Shown: positions 15,460-23,785 of the stretch, piece after piece
Position numbering within the stretch: position 1 is the stretch's first letter
Layout: each line of letters opens with the position of its first letter
Assembly: GCF_000190695.1 (NCBI RefSeq)
Contig: NZ_GL870929.1
Span: 1-27,992, forward strand
DNA: 27,992 bases
From: Kingella denitrificans ATCC 33394
GTDB taxonomy: Bacteria > Pseudomonadota > Gammaproteobacteria > Burkholderiales > Neisseriaceae
Direction: 5' to 3'
The notes under the pieces: model-generated
The model's database searches: none
What the model was told of the DNA's origin: nothing
The model's input: the letters and a program-made list of their open reading frames with translations, nothing else
Program-made: the position numbers and the translations under genes

Positions 15460-16542
15460 ATGACTCAATCCGGCAAAACATTTTTAATGATGGCAGGCGG
15501 CACCGGCGGGCACATTTTCCCCGCATTGGCCGTGGCGCAATCGTTGCAGCAGATGGGGCACAAAGTCGTGTGGCTCGGCAGCGAGGGCAGCATGGAAGAG
15601 CGCTTGGTGCCGCAATACGGCATTCCCTTGGAAACGGTGGCGATGAAAGGCGTGCGCGGCAAAGGCTTGTGGCGCAAGCTCACCTTGCCGTGGATGCTGC
15701 TGCGCAGTGTGCAGGCTGCCGTGAACATTATCCGCCGGCACAAAATCGATGCCGTTATCGGCTTTGGCGGCTTTGTTACGTTTCCCGGTGGCATGGCGGC
15801 GAAAGCGGTTGGCATTCCGATTATCATCCACGAACAGAACGCCGTGGCCGGCATGGCGAACCGCCGCTTGGCCAAATGGGCGGCGCGCGTGCTGTATGCC
15901 TTCCCCAAAGCCTTTGAACAATATCCGGACGGCTTGGTGGGCAATCCCGTCCGCGCCGACATTGCGCAGCTGCCCAAACCGGAAGAGCGTTTTGCCGGAC
16001 GCAGTGGCCCGTTGCGGATTTTCATTATCGGCGGCAGCTTGGGCGCGCAAGCCCTGAACGAAACCGTGCCGCAAGCCATGGCGCGTATTCCCGAAGAAGC
16101 ACGCCCGCGCATCACCCACCAATCCGGCCGCGGGCATTTGGCGAACCTGCAGGCTGCTTATCAGGCGGCAGGCGTATCGGCCGAATGCGTGGAATTTGTG
16201 GACGATATGGCCGCCGTGTACCGCGATGCCGACGTGCTGATTTGCCGCGCGGGTGCATTGACGATTGCCGAACTGGCCGCCGCCGGTGTGGGGGCGCTGC
16301 TCGTGCCGTTTCCGCTGGCCGTGGACGACCACCAAACCGCCAATGCGCGTTACCTTGTCGGCGCACAGGCCGGCCTGCTGCTGCCGCAAAACCAGCTGAA
16401 TGCCGATAATCTGGCGCAAATCCTAGGCAGCCTGACGCGCGAACAATGCCGTGAATGGGCGGTGAACGCACGCACGCTGGCCATGCCCGACAGTGCGGCC
16501 CGCGTTGCCGAAATTGCCGTTCGGACGGTGGGCGGCACATAA
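15460..16542 (+). CDS. murG: Undecaprenyldiphospho-muramoylpentapeptide GlcNAc-transferase MurG
   Basis: MurG adds GlcNAc to lipid I on the cytoplasmic face, making lipid II. The 360-residue GT-B protein shows GGTGGHIFPALAVA (13-26), VIGFGGFVTFPGG, the HEQNAVAG motif, GGSLGA, and the UDP-sugar site CRAGALTIAELAAAGVGA. The length is normal. The ATG follows ftsW by two bases, with AAGG inside the end of ftsW. In most Neisseria clusters murC follows; here the next gene is a Ppx/GppA phosphatase. Internal uptake sequences encode VQAAV and LQAAY. Confidence 0.96.
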   Translation: MTQSGKTFLMMAGGTGGHIFPALAVAQSLQQMGHKVVWLGSEGSMEERLVPQYGIPLETVAMKGVRGKGLWRKLTLPWMLLRSVQAAVNIIRRHKIDAVIGFGGFVTFPGGMAAKAVGIPIIIHEQNAVAGMANRRLAKWAARVLYAFPKAFEQYPDGLVGNPVRADIAQLPKPEERFAGRSGPLRIFIIGGSLGAQALNETVPQAMARIPEEARPRITHQSGRGHLANLQAAYQAAGVSAECVEFVDDMAAVYRDADVLICRAGALTIAELAAAGVGALLVPFPLAVDDHQTANARYLVGAQAGLLLPQNQLNADNLAQILGSLTREQCREWAVNARTLAMPDSAARVAEIAVRTVGGT

Positions 16543-16543
16543 A

Positions 16544-16555
16544 AAGCAGCCTGCA
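16544..16555 (+). repeat. Single uptake sequence between murG and ppx
   Basis: One exact AAGCAGCCTGCA lies in the 32-base gap and is followed by CTTTTT. No inverted partner is present, so it cannot form the usual terminator, and ppx may be transcribed from upstream. Confidence 0.8.
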
Positions 16556-16574
16556 CTTTTTCAATGGAGAAATT

Positions 16575-18065
16575 ATGAGTAACCTTCCCATGCTGGCTTC
16601 GGTGGATTTGGGGTCGAACAGTTTCCGCCTGCAAATCTGCCAAAACCATCAAGGTCATCCGCAAGTCATCGAAAATATCAAGCACATGGTGCGCTTGGCC
16701 GGCGGTTTGGACAACGACAAAATGTTGGACGAAGCCAGCCGCCGCCGCGCCTTGGAATGCCTGGCGCAGTTTGGTGAGCGTTTGCGCGGTTTTTCGCCTG
16801 AAAACGTCCGCGCCGTGGCCACCAACACGTTCCGCGTTGCCAAAAATATTGCCGAATTCCTGCCGCAGGCCGAAGCCGCGCTGGGTTTTCCCATCGAAGT
16901 GATTGCCGGGCGCGAGGAAGCGCGTTTGATTTACACGGGCGTGGTGCACACCTTTTCTTCGAACGGCCGCAAAATGCTGGTGATGGACATCGGCGGCGGC
17001 TCGACCGAATTCATTCTGGGTAGCAGCCTGCAACCCACCCACACCGAAAGCCTGCCGTTGGGCTGCGTCACCTATTCCATGCGGTATTTCGACGGCAAAA
17101 TCAGCGCCAAAAACGTGCAGGCTGCCGTGACTGCCGCGCGCGCCGAAATCCAGCGCATCAGCAAAATCTACAAACGGCAGGGCTGGGAAATCGCGCTGGG
17201 TACTTCGGGCTCCGCCAAATCGATTGCCGCCGTGATTGCCGCGCAGGGTTTGGGCAACAAAATCACATTGCCCGCCATGGTTCGGATTTTCGAGCAGATT
17301 GTCGATGCGGGCAGCGTGAAAAAAGCCAAGCTGGAAGGGCTGAAGCCCGAACGCATTGAAGTGTTTGCCGGCGGATTGGCCGTGATGCAGGCTGCTTTTG
17401 AAGAGCTGGACATCGAAGAAATGGCGTTTAACGAAGCCGCCCTGCGCGACGGTGTGTTTTACGACATGATCGGTCGCAATTTGGACGAAGATTTGCGCGA
17501 CCAAACCACGGCGCAGTTCCAGCAGCGGTATCACGTCAGCCGCAATCAGGCAGAACGCGTTGCCAAATTGGCCGGTTATTTTTTATACAGCCTGGCGCAG
17601 AATGCCACCGTGCAGGAGCTGGAATATTGGTCGCATTATGTGCGCTGGGCGGCCTTGCTGCACGAAGTCGGGATTGACATTGCCCACACGGCCTACCATA
17701 AACACACGGCCTACATTCTGGCGCAGGCGGACATGCCCGGCTTTTCGCGGCAGGAGCAGGAATTGCTGGCGCAGATTACCTTGGGGCAGCGCGGCGATTT
17801 GAAAAAAATGGCCGAAACCTTGGGCAACGAACCGATGCGCTGGCATGCCGTGATGGCGTTGCGGCTGGCGGTGCTGTTCTGCCGAGCGCGCCTGCCGATT
17901 GAATTGCCGCCGCATACGCAGTTGAAAGAAAAATCAGGCGCTTATGCGCTGACGATTGCCCAAAGCTGGCTGGAACACAATCCGCTCACCGCTGCCGCAT
18001 TGCAGGCCGAAAGCGAGCAATGGAGCAAGGTGGGGCGTTCGTTCAGCGTGCAGATGCAGGCGTAA
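16575..18065 (+). CDS. ppx: Exopolyphosphatase, Ppx/GppA family
   Basis: This family removes phosphate from polyphosphate, or from pppGpp in GppA, in the cytoplasm. The 496-residue protein has the ASKHA-type motifs DLGSNSFRL (11-19), TNTFR, AGREEARLIYTGV (111-123, holding the catalytic glutamate region) and DIGGGSTE (138-145). The C-terminal HD-like helical domain contains LLHEVGIDIAHTAYHKH. The length suggests Ppx rather than the shorter GppA forms, but the two cannot be separated by eye. GGAGA lies just before the ATG at 16575. An earlier in-frame start at 16455 would overlap murG heavily and is rejected. The gene occupies the place of murC in the cluster. Confidence 0.92.
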   Translation: MSNLPMLASVDLGSNSFRLQICQNHQGHPQVIENIKHMVRLAGGLDNDKMLDEASRRRALECLAQFGERLRGFSPENVRAVATNTFRVAKNIAEFLPQAEAALGFPIEVIAGREEARLIYTGVVHTFSSNGRKMLVMDIGGGSTEFILGSSLQPTHTESLPLGCVTYSMRYFDGKISAKNVQAAVTAARAEIQRISKIYKRQGWEIALGTSGSAKSIAAVIAAQGLGNKITLPAMVRIFEQIVDAGSVKKAKLEGLKPERIEVFAGGLAVMQAAFEELDIEEMAFNEAALRDGVFYDMIGRNLDEDLRDQTTAQFQQRYHVSRNQAERVAKLAGYFLYSLAQNATVQELEYWSHYVRWAALLHEVGIDIAHTAYHKHTAYILAQADMPGFSRQEQELLAQITLGQRGDLKKMAETLGNEPMRWHAVMALRLAVLFCRARLPIELPPHTQLKEKSGAYALTIAQSWLEHNPLTAAALQAESEQWSKVGRSFSVQMQA

Positions 18066-18081
18066 CCCAATACGAAGACGG

Positions 18082-18124
18082 AAGTGCAGGCTGCTTTGGA
18101 ATGCTTTAAAAGCAGCCTGCACTT
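18082..18124. terminator. Inverted uptake-sequence terminator after ppx
   Basis: AAGTGCAGGCTGCTTT (18082-18097) and AAAGCAGCCTGCACTT (18109-18124) form a perfect 16-base stem with an 11-base loop. The T-run after it is short. Confidence 0.7.
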
Positions 18125-18140
18125 TGCCGAACCCATCATG

Positions 18141-18146
18141 TATAAA
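18141..18146 (+). promoter_or_regulatory. Possible -10 element for argS
   Basis: TATAAA (18141-18146) lies just after the ppx terminator and about 25 bases before argS. No convincing -35 is seen at the proper spacing, so this is tentative. Confidence 0.3.
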
Positions 18147-18171
18147 TTAAATCATTGATTGAGAAACGAAT

Positions 18172-19875
18172 ATGAAACTCCAACAAACCCTATCCGCCCA
18201 AATCGAATCCGCCTTTGCCGCCGCAGGTGTGGCAGGCAGCCCGATTGTGTTGCAGCCTGCCAAAAACCCCGATTTCGGCGATTTCCAAATCAACGGCGCC
18301 ATGGGCGCGGCAAAAGCGGCCAAGCAGAATCCGCGCGAGTTGGCGCAGAAAATTGCCGACGAACTGAACGGTAAAGGCGCGTTTGCGGTAGCCGAGGTGG
18401 CGGGCCCCGGCTTCATCAACCTGCGCCTGTCGCCCGAATTTCTGGCCGCGCAGCTTGAAGGCAGCCTGCACATTGCCCAAACGCCGAATCCCGACACGGT
18501 GGTGATTGACTATTCATCGCCCAATTTGGCCAAAGAAATGCACGTCGGCCACCTGCGTTCGTCCATCATCGGCGACAGCTTGGCGCGCGTGCTGGGCTTT
18601 TTGGGGCACAAAGTCATCCGCCAAAACCATGTGGGCGACTGGGGCACGCAGTTCGGCATGCTGGTGGCCTATCTGGTGGAACAGCAAAAAGACAATGCCG
18701 CCTTTGAGCTGGCCGATTTGGAGCAGTTTTACCGCGCCGCCAAAGTGCGTTTTGACGAAGACGCGGCGTTTGCCGATTTGTCGCGCGAATATGTCGTGAA
18801 GCTGCAAGGCGGCGACGAGGCGGTGCTGGCGCTGTGGCGGCAGTTTGTCGAAATTTCGCTGCAACACGCGGAAAAAGTGTATGCCAAACTCGGCCTGTTG
18901 CTGGAACGCGGCGATGTGGCGGGCGAATCCAAATATAACGACGATTTGCATAATGTTGTCAAAGAGTTGGAAGCAAAAGGGCTGGTGGTGGATTCGGACG
19001 GCGCAAAAGTGGTGTTTTTGGACGAATTTAAAAACAAAGACGGCGAACCGGCCGCGTTTATCGTGCAGAAGCAGGGCGGCGGCTTTTTGTATGCCACCAC
19101 CGATTTGGCGTGCCTGCGTTACCGCCTGAATATGTTAAAGGCGAACCGGCTGCTGTATGTGGTGGACACAAGGCAGGATTTGCATTTTAAAGAATTGTTC
19201 GTTACCGCCCGCAAAGCCGGCTGGCTGCCGGAAAACGTGTCCGCCGAATTTGTCGGCTTCGGCACGATGATGGGCAAGGACAACAAGCCCTTCAAAACGC
19301 GCAGCGGCGACACGGTGAAACTGGTTGATTTGCTGGACGAAGCGGTGGAACGCGCCACGCAGTTGGTGCGCAGCAAAAACCCCGATTTGAGCGAAGCCGA
19401 AGCGGCAAAAATCGGCCAAACCGTGGGCATCGGCGCGGTGAAATACGCCGATTTGAGCAAAAACCGCACCAGCGATTATGTGTTCGACTGGGACAACATG
19501 CTCTCGTTCGAGGGCAACACCGCGCCTTATCTGCAATATGCCTACACCCGCGTGCAGAGCGTGTTCCGCAAGGCGGGCGATTGGGACGTGCAGGCTGCTT
19601 TCGTGCTGACCGAGCCGCTGGAACAGCAGCTTGCGGTGGAACTGCTGAAATTTGAAGACGTGCTGCAAAGCGTTGCCGAAACCAATTTCCCGCACTATCT
19701 GGCGGCGTATCTTTACCAGTTGGCCACGTTGTTCTCGCGTTTTTACGAAGCCTGCCCGATTTTAAAAGCCGAAGGCGCGGCACGCGATACGCGGCTGAAC
19801 CTAGCACGGCTGACGGGTGAAACGCTGAAAACGGGGCTGGGGCTGTTGGGCATCGGCGTGCTGGATGTGATGTAA
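18172..19875 (+). CDS. argS: Arginyl-tRNA synthetase
   Basis: ArgS charges tRNA-Arg. The 567-residue class I synthetase has the N-terminal Add-1 domain (about 1-105, with NPDFGDFQIN and GPGFINLRL). The HIGH-type motif HVGH is at 124-127 inside NLAKEMHVGHLRSS. The FKTRSGDTVKL stretch stands in for KMSKS. The anticodon-binding domain ends in the typical LLGIGVLDVM tail. Length is usual. GAGAAACG precedes the ATG. Uptake sequences are embedded at 18459 (EGSLHI) and 19589 (VQAAFV). The ppx terminator upstream suggests its own promoter. Confidence 0.97.
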   Translation: MKLQQTLSAQIESAFAAAGVAGSPIVLQPAKNPDFGDFQINGAMGAAKAAKQNPRELAQKIADELNGKGAFAVAEVAGPGFINLRLSPEFLAAQLEGSLHIAQTPNPDTVVIDYSSPNLAKEMHVGHLRSSIIGDSLARVLGFLGHKVIRQNHVGDWGTQFGMLVAYLVEQQKDNAAFELADLEQFYRAAKVRFDEDAAFADLSREYVVKLQGGDEAVLALWRQFVEISLQHAEKVYAKLGLLLERGDVAGESKYNDDLHNVVKELEAKGLVVDSDGAKVVFLDEFKNKDGEPAAFIVQKQGGGFLYATTDLACLRYRLNMLKANRLLYVVDTRQDLHFKELFVTARKAGWLPENVSAEFVGFGTMMGKDNKPFKTRSGDTVKLVDLLDEAVERATQLVRSKNPDLSEAEAAKIGQTVGIGAVKYADLSKNRTSDYVFDWDNMLSFEGNTAPYLQYAYTRVQSVFRKAGDWDVQAAFVLTEPLEQQLAVELLKFEDVLQSVAETNFPHYLAAYLYQLATLFSRFYEACPILKAEGAARDTRLNLARLTGETLKTGLGLLGIGVLDVM

Positions 19876-19917
19876 AACGGTTTTCAGGCAGCCTGCAAAA
19901 ATAGAAAGGAAAAAATC

Positions 19918-20841
19918 ATGTTTCAAAAAATGTTTCTAAGCGCGGTTTTATTAAGCAGCGTATTCGCACACGCCAAAACTGTGCGGTCGTTAGACCAAGT
20001 GTCCGGAGAAATCCACAGTAACGAGATTGCCGCCGAATATGACTACCAAATGAACGGCACCGCCAAACCCGACGGCTTCGGCAGCGTGGCGCGCAACGAT
20101 GGGGCGACCGTAAACGCTTTGGTCAAACTGCTAGCCCCGCAAACCCAAACGGCAAACATCGGGTTAATCGGCTTGAGAAAATGGCAGGGCAATCAATACA
20201 TTGCCAGCTTCTGCGCCTACCACGAGCCGATGAAGTGGGAATATGCCGACGACAAATCGCGCTATGCCGATTGCAGCAACAATATCCAGACATTCCAACA
20301 AATCACGTTTGCGGTGGTGGAGCAGAAGGATGGCGCGTGGCAACTGGCTGCCGAGCCTTATACCGTGAGGTTTAAAACTCAGGAGGAGCAGACCGAACAA
20401 GATATCCAACGTTCCGCCTTTTCACTGAAAAACCATAGGGGCAACACGGTAATTGGGACACCGGACCGTTTGGATTTGGCACCATATCAGTTGAATGAAA
20501 ACACGCGCGCATTTGGTGTACGTTATACGGCGCATGTCGGCTATGCGGGCGGCGGCGCGATGAATCAGGCGATGACGCTGTTTGCTGTGTTGGACGGCAA
20601 ATTGAAGCCTGTATTGACGGTGGAGACTTACCAATTTGAAAATTTGGCCGGCGATTGGAATCCGGACGGCACACGGCAGCATGATATTGAAAGCACGGAA
20701 TATATTTTAAAAATGTCGCCCAAGCAGACACATGGTTTTTACGACATTGTTTGGCGCGAGACACGCAGCCGCAGGCCGCAGCAAAAAACCTTTACATGGC
20801 AGCCTGCACAGCAGCGTTACGTTGAATCGAAATCCCGATGA
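19918..20841 (+). CDS. Secreted protein of unknown function
   Basis: The 307-residue protein begins with a signal peptide, MFQKMFLSAVLLSSVFAHA, probably cut after Ala19. The mature part has two cysteines about 20 residues apart (C99 and C119) that could form a disulfide. I do not recognise a domain. The sequence is rich in polar and aromatic residues, with beta-like stretches, and a basic C-terminus that includes an imperfect uptake sequence (QPAQQ). AAAGGA precedes the ATG. It follows argS after one AGGCAGCCTGCA variant (19886-19897). Periplasmic or outer-membrane location is inferred from the signal peptide; no lipobox is visible. Confidence 0.7.
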   Translation: MFQKMFLSAVLLSSVFAHAKTVRSLDQVSGEIHSNEIAAEYDYQMNGTAKPDGFGSVARNDGATVNALVKLLAPQTQTANIGLIGLRKWQGNQYIASFCAYHEPMKWEYADDKSRYADCSNNIQTFQQITFAVVEQKDGAWQLAAEPYTVRFKTQEEQTEQDIQRSAFSLKNHRGNTVIGTPDRLDLAPYQLNENTRAFGVRYTAHVGYAGGGAMNQAMTLFAVLDGKLKPVLTVETYQFENLAGDWNPDGTRQHDIESTEYILKMSPKQTHGFYDIVWRETRSRRPQQKTFTWQPAQQRYVESKSR

Positions 20842-20872
20842 TGCGTTGCCTGCGGGCGTGATGCCAACCGAA

Positions 20873-20913
20873 AAAGCAGGCTGACTTCCCATATTCAAGT
20901 GCAGGCTGCTTTC
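20873..20913. terminator. Degenerate inverted uptake-sequence hairpin
   Basis: AAAGCAGGCTGACTT (20873-20887) is a mutated copy facing AAGTGCAGGCTGCTTT (20898-20913). Most of the stem can pair but with interruptions. It may be a decayed terminator. Confidence 0.4.
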
Positions 20914-20939
20914 CTATTCTCCAACTTCAAGAGGAAACT

Positions 20940-21959
20940 ATGTTGAACTATTTGAAAACATGGCTATTTGCCGCTGCCGCCTTTTGCCTGACGGGATACA
21001 GCGTTGCAGAAACCCACGGTGCGGCGCATCAAGCGGCTTCCGCCCAGCAGGCATCGGCCAGCCAAGCGGCATCGAAAGCGCCAAGCCGCGAAGAAAAATC
21101 CATTATCTGGCGGATTCGCAAAGACAACCAGCCGACCAGCTATCTGGTGGGCACGGTGCATATCGGCAAACAGGGCAGCACGCTGCCGCCGGATTTCCAA
21201 TATGTGCTGAAACAAAGCCGTCAATTAGTGCTGGAAACGCAGATAGCGGACGAAGAATATGCGAAAGCACATCCCGAAGAAGTCGTGAAAATGTTACAGA
21301 TGATGGTACACAACAAATCGCTGAACGAGACGCTGGGTGGCAAAACCACCATGATTGTACGGCGCATTTTCCGCGAATCCGCCATTCCCGAATTCGCTGA
21401 TTTGATGGGCAATCCCAGCAGCCAATACAGCTTGGCACCGTGGGCGATTTGGTTTCATTTGGGCTATACCGGCACGCCGCCCGATTACAGTACTGATTAT
21501 GGTGTCGAATCGCTGCTGCTGAAACAGGCCAGAACGCGGAAACTGCCCGTGTTGGGGCTGGAAGATATCGAGCCGCTTGAAATGATGCGCACCATTCCCG
21601 ACGATGTGGCTGTGCGCAATATCGAATATCTCATTCTGCGGCAAGACCAAATGAAGCAGGAGCAGCTGGAGCTGTTCCAAGCCTATGAACGGCGCGATGC
21701 CGACAAATTGGAGGAGCTGGCCAGCGACGAGGAATCCGTGTCATTGGTCGATCCGCGCGACCACGAATTCATGAAACGGCTCAACCAGCAGATTTTGGGT
21801 CAGCGCAACCGCAACTGGATGCCGAAGCTGCAACAATATTTGGCGCAGAAACCGACCTTGGTGGCGGTGGGCGCGGCGCATTTGTTCGGCAAAGACGGCT
21901 TGGTGGCGCTGCTGAGGGAGCGCGGCTATACGGTGGAACCGTTTGTGATGGGCAAATAA
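20940..21959 (+). CDS. TraB/GumN-family protein, exported
   Basis: The 339-residue protein belongs to the TraB/PrgY/GumN group (PF01963). It shows SYLVGTVHIG (67-76), LVLETQIADEEYA, YGVESLLLKQA, LEDIEPLEMM and the C-terminal VGAAHLFGKDGLVALLRERGY. Members have conserved His/Glu residues and are suspected metalloproteases, but the activity in Gram-negative bacteria is unproven. An N-terminal hydrophobic segment (about 5-23) is a signal peptide or anchor. The cysteine at 16 is not in a good lipobox. An Ala/Gln/Ser-rich linker (27-49) leads to the domain. AGAGGAA precedes the ATG. Confidence 0.85.
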   Translation: MLNYLKTWLFAAAAFCLTGYSVAETHGAAHQAASAQQASASQAASKAPSREEKSIIWRIRKDNQPTSYLVGTVHIGKQGSTLPPDFQYVLKQSRQLVLETQIADEEYAKAHPEEVVKMLQMMVHNKSLNETLGGKTTMIVRRIFRESAIPEFADLMGNPSSQYSLAPWAIWFHLGYTGTPPDYSTDYGVESLLLKQARTRKLPVLGLEDIEPLEMMRTIPDDVAVRNIEYLILRQDQMKQEQLELFQAYERRDADKLEELASDEESVSLVDPRDHEFMKRLNQQILGQRNRNWMPKLQQYLAQKPTLVAVGAAHLFGKDGLVALLRERGYTVEPFVMGK

Positions 21960-21975
21960 TCCGCATTGCGGCATA

Positions 21976-22017
21976 AAAAGCAGCCTGCACTTTGTTTTTA
22001 GAGTGCAGGCTGCTTTT
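21976..22017. terminator. Bidirectional terminator between convergent genes
   Basis: AAAAGCAGCCTGCACT (21976-21991) and its perfect complement (22002-22017) form a 16-base stem with a 10-base loop, with T or A runs on both sides. It separates the TraB-family gene (plus) from mrp (minus) and can serve both. Confidence 0.85.
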
Positions 22018-22045
22018 GTATGTGGCAACGCTTCGGACGGCGTGC

Positions 22046-23095
22046 TTATTGCACCACGATTTTCGGGAATTTACTGCTGAAATCGCGCCCTTTGTCCGCC
22101 ACTGCCAAAGCGACTGCCAACGCGGCCTGACGGTAAATTTCCGCCACGGCGGCGTGTTGCGCGTGCAGCTGCCCCGCTTCGCCCGAATCCATGGCTTCGC
22201 GAATCGGCAGGCTCAAAGGCAGCTGTCCCAGCAACGGCACGTTGAGTTTTTCCGCCAAGCGTTTGCCGCCTTCCGTGCCGAAAATGGCTTCGTGGTGACC
22301 GCAGTTGCTGCAAATATGCACCGACATGTTTTCCAGCACGCCCATAATCGGGATATTGACTTTGTTAAACATATCAATGGCTTTTCGCGCATCAATCAGG
22401 GCGATGTCCTGCGGTGTGGTAACCACGATTGCGCCGGTGACGGGGATTTTCTGCGACAGGGTAAGCTGGATGTCGCCGGTGCCGGGCGGCAAATCGACAA
22501 ACAGGTAGTCCACGTCGTCCCACTCGCTTTGGAACAGCAACTGTTGCAGGGCTTGCGACACCATCGGGCCGCGCCACACGACGGCTTGGTCGGGATCGAC
22601 CAGAAAGCCGATGGACATGACTTGGATGCCGTCTGCGTTGCGCACGGGGATAAAGTGCTTGTTCTGCTGTGCAGGCTGCTTTTGGGCAACGCCGAGCATG
22701 GTGGGCTGGCTGGGGCCGTATAAATCCGCATCCAGAACGCCGACGCGAGCGCCCATGGCGGCCATGGCGGTGGCCAAATTGGCGGTGGTGGTGGATTTGC
22801 CCACGCCGCCTTTGCCCGAAGCCACGGCAATGATGTTTTTCACGCCTTTGATGGTGTGGATGCCGGCCTGCACTTTGTGGGCGACGATGTTATTTTTGAT
22901 GGTCAGTTGCACGTCTTTGCCGGTGGCGGCGGCGATTTGCCGTTGCAATTCGTCGGCCAGAAACTGCGCGGGAAAGCCGAAGGTCAGCTCGACGTGCAGG
23001 CTGCCGCCGCGTTCTTCCAGCGCGGTGAGGGCTTTTTCGCTGCCGATGGTGCGTTCGGTGCCGGCAATGGCAATGGATTCAATCAGATGACGCAT
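22046..23095 (-). CDS. mrp: Mrp/ApbC iron-sulfur cluster carrier ATPase
   Basis: Mrp (ApbC) is a P-loop NTPase that binds and transfers Fe-S clusters in the cytoplasm. The 349-residue protein has an N-terminal MIP18/DUF59-like domain (about 1-78). The deviant Walker A GKGGVGKS is at 94-101, with DADLYGPSQP and DLPPGTGD following. The cluster-binding C-x-x-C lies at 262-265 (CSNC). The AGGAGA ribosome site stands a few bases before the ATG. Two embedded uptake sequences encode GSLHVEL, in the N-terminal domain, and QKQPAQQ, in a loop after the Walker region. It lies downstream of the folate ligase gene on the same strand. Confidence 0.95.
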   Translation of the reverse strand: MRHLIESIAIAGTERTIGSEKALTALEERGGSLHVELTFGFPAQFLADELQRQIAAATGKDVQLTIKNNIVAHKVQAGIHTIKGVKNIIAVASGKGGVGKSTTTANLATAMAAMGARVGVLDADLYGPSQPTMLGVAQKQPAQQNKHFIPVRNADGIQVMSIGFLVDPDQAVVWRGPMVSQALQQLLFQSEWDDVDYLFVDLPPGTGDIQLTLSQKIPVTGAIVVTTPQDIALIDARKAIDMFNKVNIPIMGVLENMSVHICSNCGHHEAIFGTEGGKRLAEKLNVPLLGQLPLSLPIREAMDSGEAGQLHAQHAAVAEIYRQAALAVALAVADKGRDFSSKFPKIVVQ

Positions 23096-23209
23096 ATTGT
23101 TCTCCTGTCGGGTGTGTGAATCGTGTGTGTGGTGTCGGTATTATTGGGTATGGGGTGGCTTCTGCGGGTGGGCGGAAAGCAGCCTGCACGTTCCTAATGT
23201 GCCCGCCGC

Positions 23210-23785
23210 TTAAAATTTTTGTATGCCGCGTTCGCTGACGAAGTAGTCGGTGCGGATGTCGTGGGCTTCGCGCGGCAGGCGGTCGATTTGTTGGCAGGCA
23301 AAGCCGACGGCGACGGTTTGCGGACGGCGCGTGCGGCAGGCGTTGAGCGTGCAGTCGTAATAGCCGCCGCCCTGTCCCAGCCGTATGCCGTCCCGGTCGA
23401 TGCCGACAATGGGAATCAGCATTTTGTGCAGCCGTTCGGCACGGATTTTTTTGCCGCGAAACTGGGGGACGTGCAGGCTGCTTTGGCCGCGTTTGCGTTC
23501 GGCGCGCTGGGCTTTGCGCGGATAGGGCGTGAACCAGAGGCGCAGGGAGCGCGGTTCGATATAGGGCAGGTAAACGTTCGCGCCGCGTTTCAAAGCAGCC
23601 TGCACCCAGTCGTCCAAATCCAGCTCGCCGCCCATCGCCCAATAAACGGCGATGTTTTTGCCGCGCCGGATAAAGGTTTTCAGTGTGCGGTTGCAGGCTG
23701 CCTGCGCTTGGGCACGTTCGGTTGCGGGCAATGCGCGGCGGGTTTGGCGCAGTTGGCGGCGCAGGGCTTTTTTGGCCGCTTTCAT
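23210..23785 (-). CDS. 5-formyltetrahydrofolate cyclo-ligase
   Basis: This enzyme (YgfA/FAU1/MTHFS family) uses ATP to convert 5-formyl-THF to 5,10-methenyl-THF. The 191-residue protein has the basic N-terminal helix with RR-LR-TRRAL, the substrate loop VYLPYI, and the ATP-binding GQGGGYYD at 137-144. The residue after that motif is Cys145, where many relatives have Arg (YYDR), a possible single C-to-T change. The start is the ATG overlapping the dut stop by one base (TGATG), implying translational coupling. Uptake sequences encode QAALK and QSSLHV. Confidence 0.88.
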   Translation of the reverse strand: MKAAKKALRRQLRQTRRALPATERAQAQAACNRTLKTFIRRGKNIAVYWAMGGELDLDDWVQAALKRGANVYLPYIEPRSLRLWFTPYPRKAQRAERKRGQSSLHVPQFRGKKIRAERLHKMLIPIVGIDRDGIRLGQGGGYYDCTLNACRTRRPQTVAVGFACQQIDRLPREAHDIRTDYFVSERGIQKF

